DNA from: Rubrobacteraceae bacterium
Lineage (GTDB): Bacteria > Actinomycetota > Rubrobacteria > Rubrobacterales > Rubrobacteraceae
Length of the DNA stretch: 13,995 nucleotides
Direction of reading: 5' to 3'
NCBI GenBank assembly: GCA_021156345.1
Contig: JAJNDJ010000055.1
Coordinates: 1-13,995, forward strand
The first letter of the stretch is position 1; each line of letters opens with the position of its first letter. A program made the position numbers and the translations under genes. This document shows positions 12,766-13,995 of this stretch, piece after piece. The notes under the pieces are model-generated. The model searched no databases. It had not been told where the DNA came from and worked only from the letters and a program-made list of their open reading frames with translations.

Positions 12766-13995
12766 ATGCACCCCCGGCCCAACTTATCTCTACCCTCCCG
12801 TCGGCAAAGACAGCAGCCTTCAGCTTGAGCAGCTTGTACCACTGGTGGCGCTGCTCCGGCGTCAATGAGTCGAGCCTCTCGGGTGCTTGTGCTTCCAAGG
12901 AATCGAGGAGGGCATCCCGGTCTGCCTCCAAAGTGCGCATATACTGCTCCTGGCCCCGTAGAGCCTCCAGCTCGTGCTCTGCGGTCTTGCGTGTCTCATC
13001 CAACCGCGTCTTTGCTTGGGTCTCCTCGTGTCCCTTTACTCTCGAGCTCGATCATCGTGTCGAGATCGGAGCGGAGTTGCTCGGGGTCCTTCATCACCCC
13101 GGAGACGTAATTCCAGACCATGGGCTCCAGTCTGTCTGCCCGGTGGTGCTTCTTGTTCAAGCACGACTTGGACTCGTAAGCGTAATGGACCTGAGCCCTA
13201 GAGCAGCGATAGTAGTAGTTGACATACTTCGACTTGGCTCCCGAGACAGCATGAGTAGTCATCGACCATCCGCACTCGGCGCAGCGGGCGAGGCCACCCG
13301 AGAGCACCCACGGACGGTCGTTGTTTCGGGAGAATTTCACGTTGTTCCTAATGGCTTCTCGCGCCAAGTCAATCCACTCTCGCGAAATGCCCGAGTCAGG
13401 TACGGGTACGGCTATCCATTCCTCTTCCGGTCTCGGCGTTATCTTCACGCGCCTCTTGTAGCGCTTGCCGTCGGGACTGTTCACCGCCTCCTGGTATGTC
13501 TTCGTCCGACGGCGGTTGAACCAGCAGATGCCGTAATACTTCTCCGGGTCGAGCCTCGAGGCAACCTCCGCAGACATCTGCCCCTTTGCTACCAGCTTCT
13601 CGATCTCCTCATGGGAGTGAGGCCAGTAAGCATCGTCCCTGATCGCCTCCCTGATAAAGAGCTGCCCCCAAATCTCCTTGCCTTGGGGCGTTGGCAGACC
13701 TTCTCGCTCGAAGGTGCGTTTCACGGCACGGACAGCAGCGCCTTCGGCGCCCACCATACGGATGATGCGCTTAACGACAGCCATAGTCTCCTCGTCTACC
13801 TCATAGCCGTCCCTGGAGGCGTTGTAGCGGAAGCCGTAGTGCGGGCGGTTGGTGGCCACGACCTTGCCCTCCCTCGCCTTCCTCAGCTTACCTCGACGGC
13901 TCCTCTCAGCGATCTTGAGGCGCTCGTATCGGGCGATCTGGTCCAGTATGCCGGTGGTTAACTCCCCTTCCGGGCTCCCGTCTCCGCGATCATTG
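12740..13995. mobile_element. Left end of an integrated element using a serine recombinase
   Basis: Inferred from the interrupted pilin reading frame on one side and the recombinase immediately inside, facing the junction. The recombinase is the only element gene visible; whether this is a prophage, an integrative conjugative element or a smaller cassette cannot be told. The element extends beyond 13995. Confidence 0.6.

Larger units (their letters stand above)
12713..13995 (-). pseudogene. Large serine recombinase, 5' end off the window, one frameshift near the C-terminus
   Basis: Site-specific integrase of the large serine type. The frame is open to the window edge (13995), where it reads the end of the resolvase domain (TTGILDQIARYERLKIAERS), then the Recombinase domain (HYGFRYNASRDGYEVDEETM ... 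GLPTPQGKEIWG), and a zinc ribbon (CAEC, then YRC and SC). Near 13031-13041 one extra base breaks the frame: the first frame ends at TGA 12996 after SKDAVG, while the proper coiled-coil (KGHEETQAKTRLDETRKTAEHELEALRGQEQYMRTLEADRDALLD) continues one base over to TGA 12713. The catalytic serine is outside the window. The last residues (LSLPVTQ) are encoded by the antisense of the pilin gene, so the reading frame crosses the integration junction. It is inactive if the shift is real; otherwise it is a sequencing error. Confidence 0.85.

Noticed and set aside
12825..13961. 378-residue open frame on the plus strand
   Set aside because: Antisense to the serine recombinase, which has recognisable Recombinase and zinc-ribbon domains; the plus product shows none.

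Overview
The window looks like a high-GC actinobacterial chromosome. I think it is close to Rubrobacter (order Rubrobacterales), which is an inference from gene content and style, not from a marker gene. Signs are many GTG/TTG starts, 4-base stop/start overlaps, a probable leaderless sigma70-type promoter, a type IV pilus minor-pilin operon, an HTH/Clp-N pair, an Excalibur-domain surface protein and small palindromic intergenic repeats. No rRNA, tRNA or CRISPR array is visible.

Left part (1-3734): a TetR-family repressor; a beta-carbonic anhydrase pointing towards it; a 430-base stretch with no convincing gene; a 61-residue putative zinc-binding protein; a DUF429 (RNase H-like fold) protein; and, convergent with it, a membrane protein with a HALEHAT motif (DUF6391-like).

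Middle (3735-7480): the most striking gene is a glycine/betaine/sarcosine/D-proline reductase 'selenoprotein B' family member. It reads as a short ORF ending at TGA 4111-4113, but the family sequence continues in frame for 77 more codons. The TGA sits at the redox site (U-x-x-C) and a hairpin with SECIS-like geometry follows, so this is very probably a selenoprotein. It is translationally overlapped with ychF. Divergent from ychF is a SufU-type Fe-S scaffold, which overlaps tail-to-tail with a small membrane protein. Next come a frameshifted stand-alone Clp-N protein and its HTH partner, driven by a TTGACA-17-TATGAT promoter over which two GTCAA-N6-TTGAC palindromes lie.

Right part (7486-13995): four overlapping minor-pilin genes (FimT/GspH, PilV, PilW and PilX types) on the minus strand, then glyoxalase I with a good terminator, then a 528-residue ABC1/UbiB-like protein whose kinase motifs are degenerate (a predicted pseudokinase). 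The latter is flanked by two related palindromic repeat elements of about 125 bp; a third, divergent copy lies near 6640. An Excalibur-domain exported protein follows. At the right edge a type IV pilin gene is cut after its conserved N-terminal helix start by a mobile element whose large serine recombinase (frameshifted, and running off the window) reads back into the pilin gene.

Two genes (Clp-N and recombinase) carry single-base frameshifts; these may be real decay or sequencing errors. Strongest candidates for follow-up: the selenoprotein, the pilin-targeting integration, the pseudokinase between repeats, and the leaderless HTH/Clp-N promoter with paired operators.
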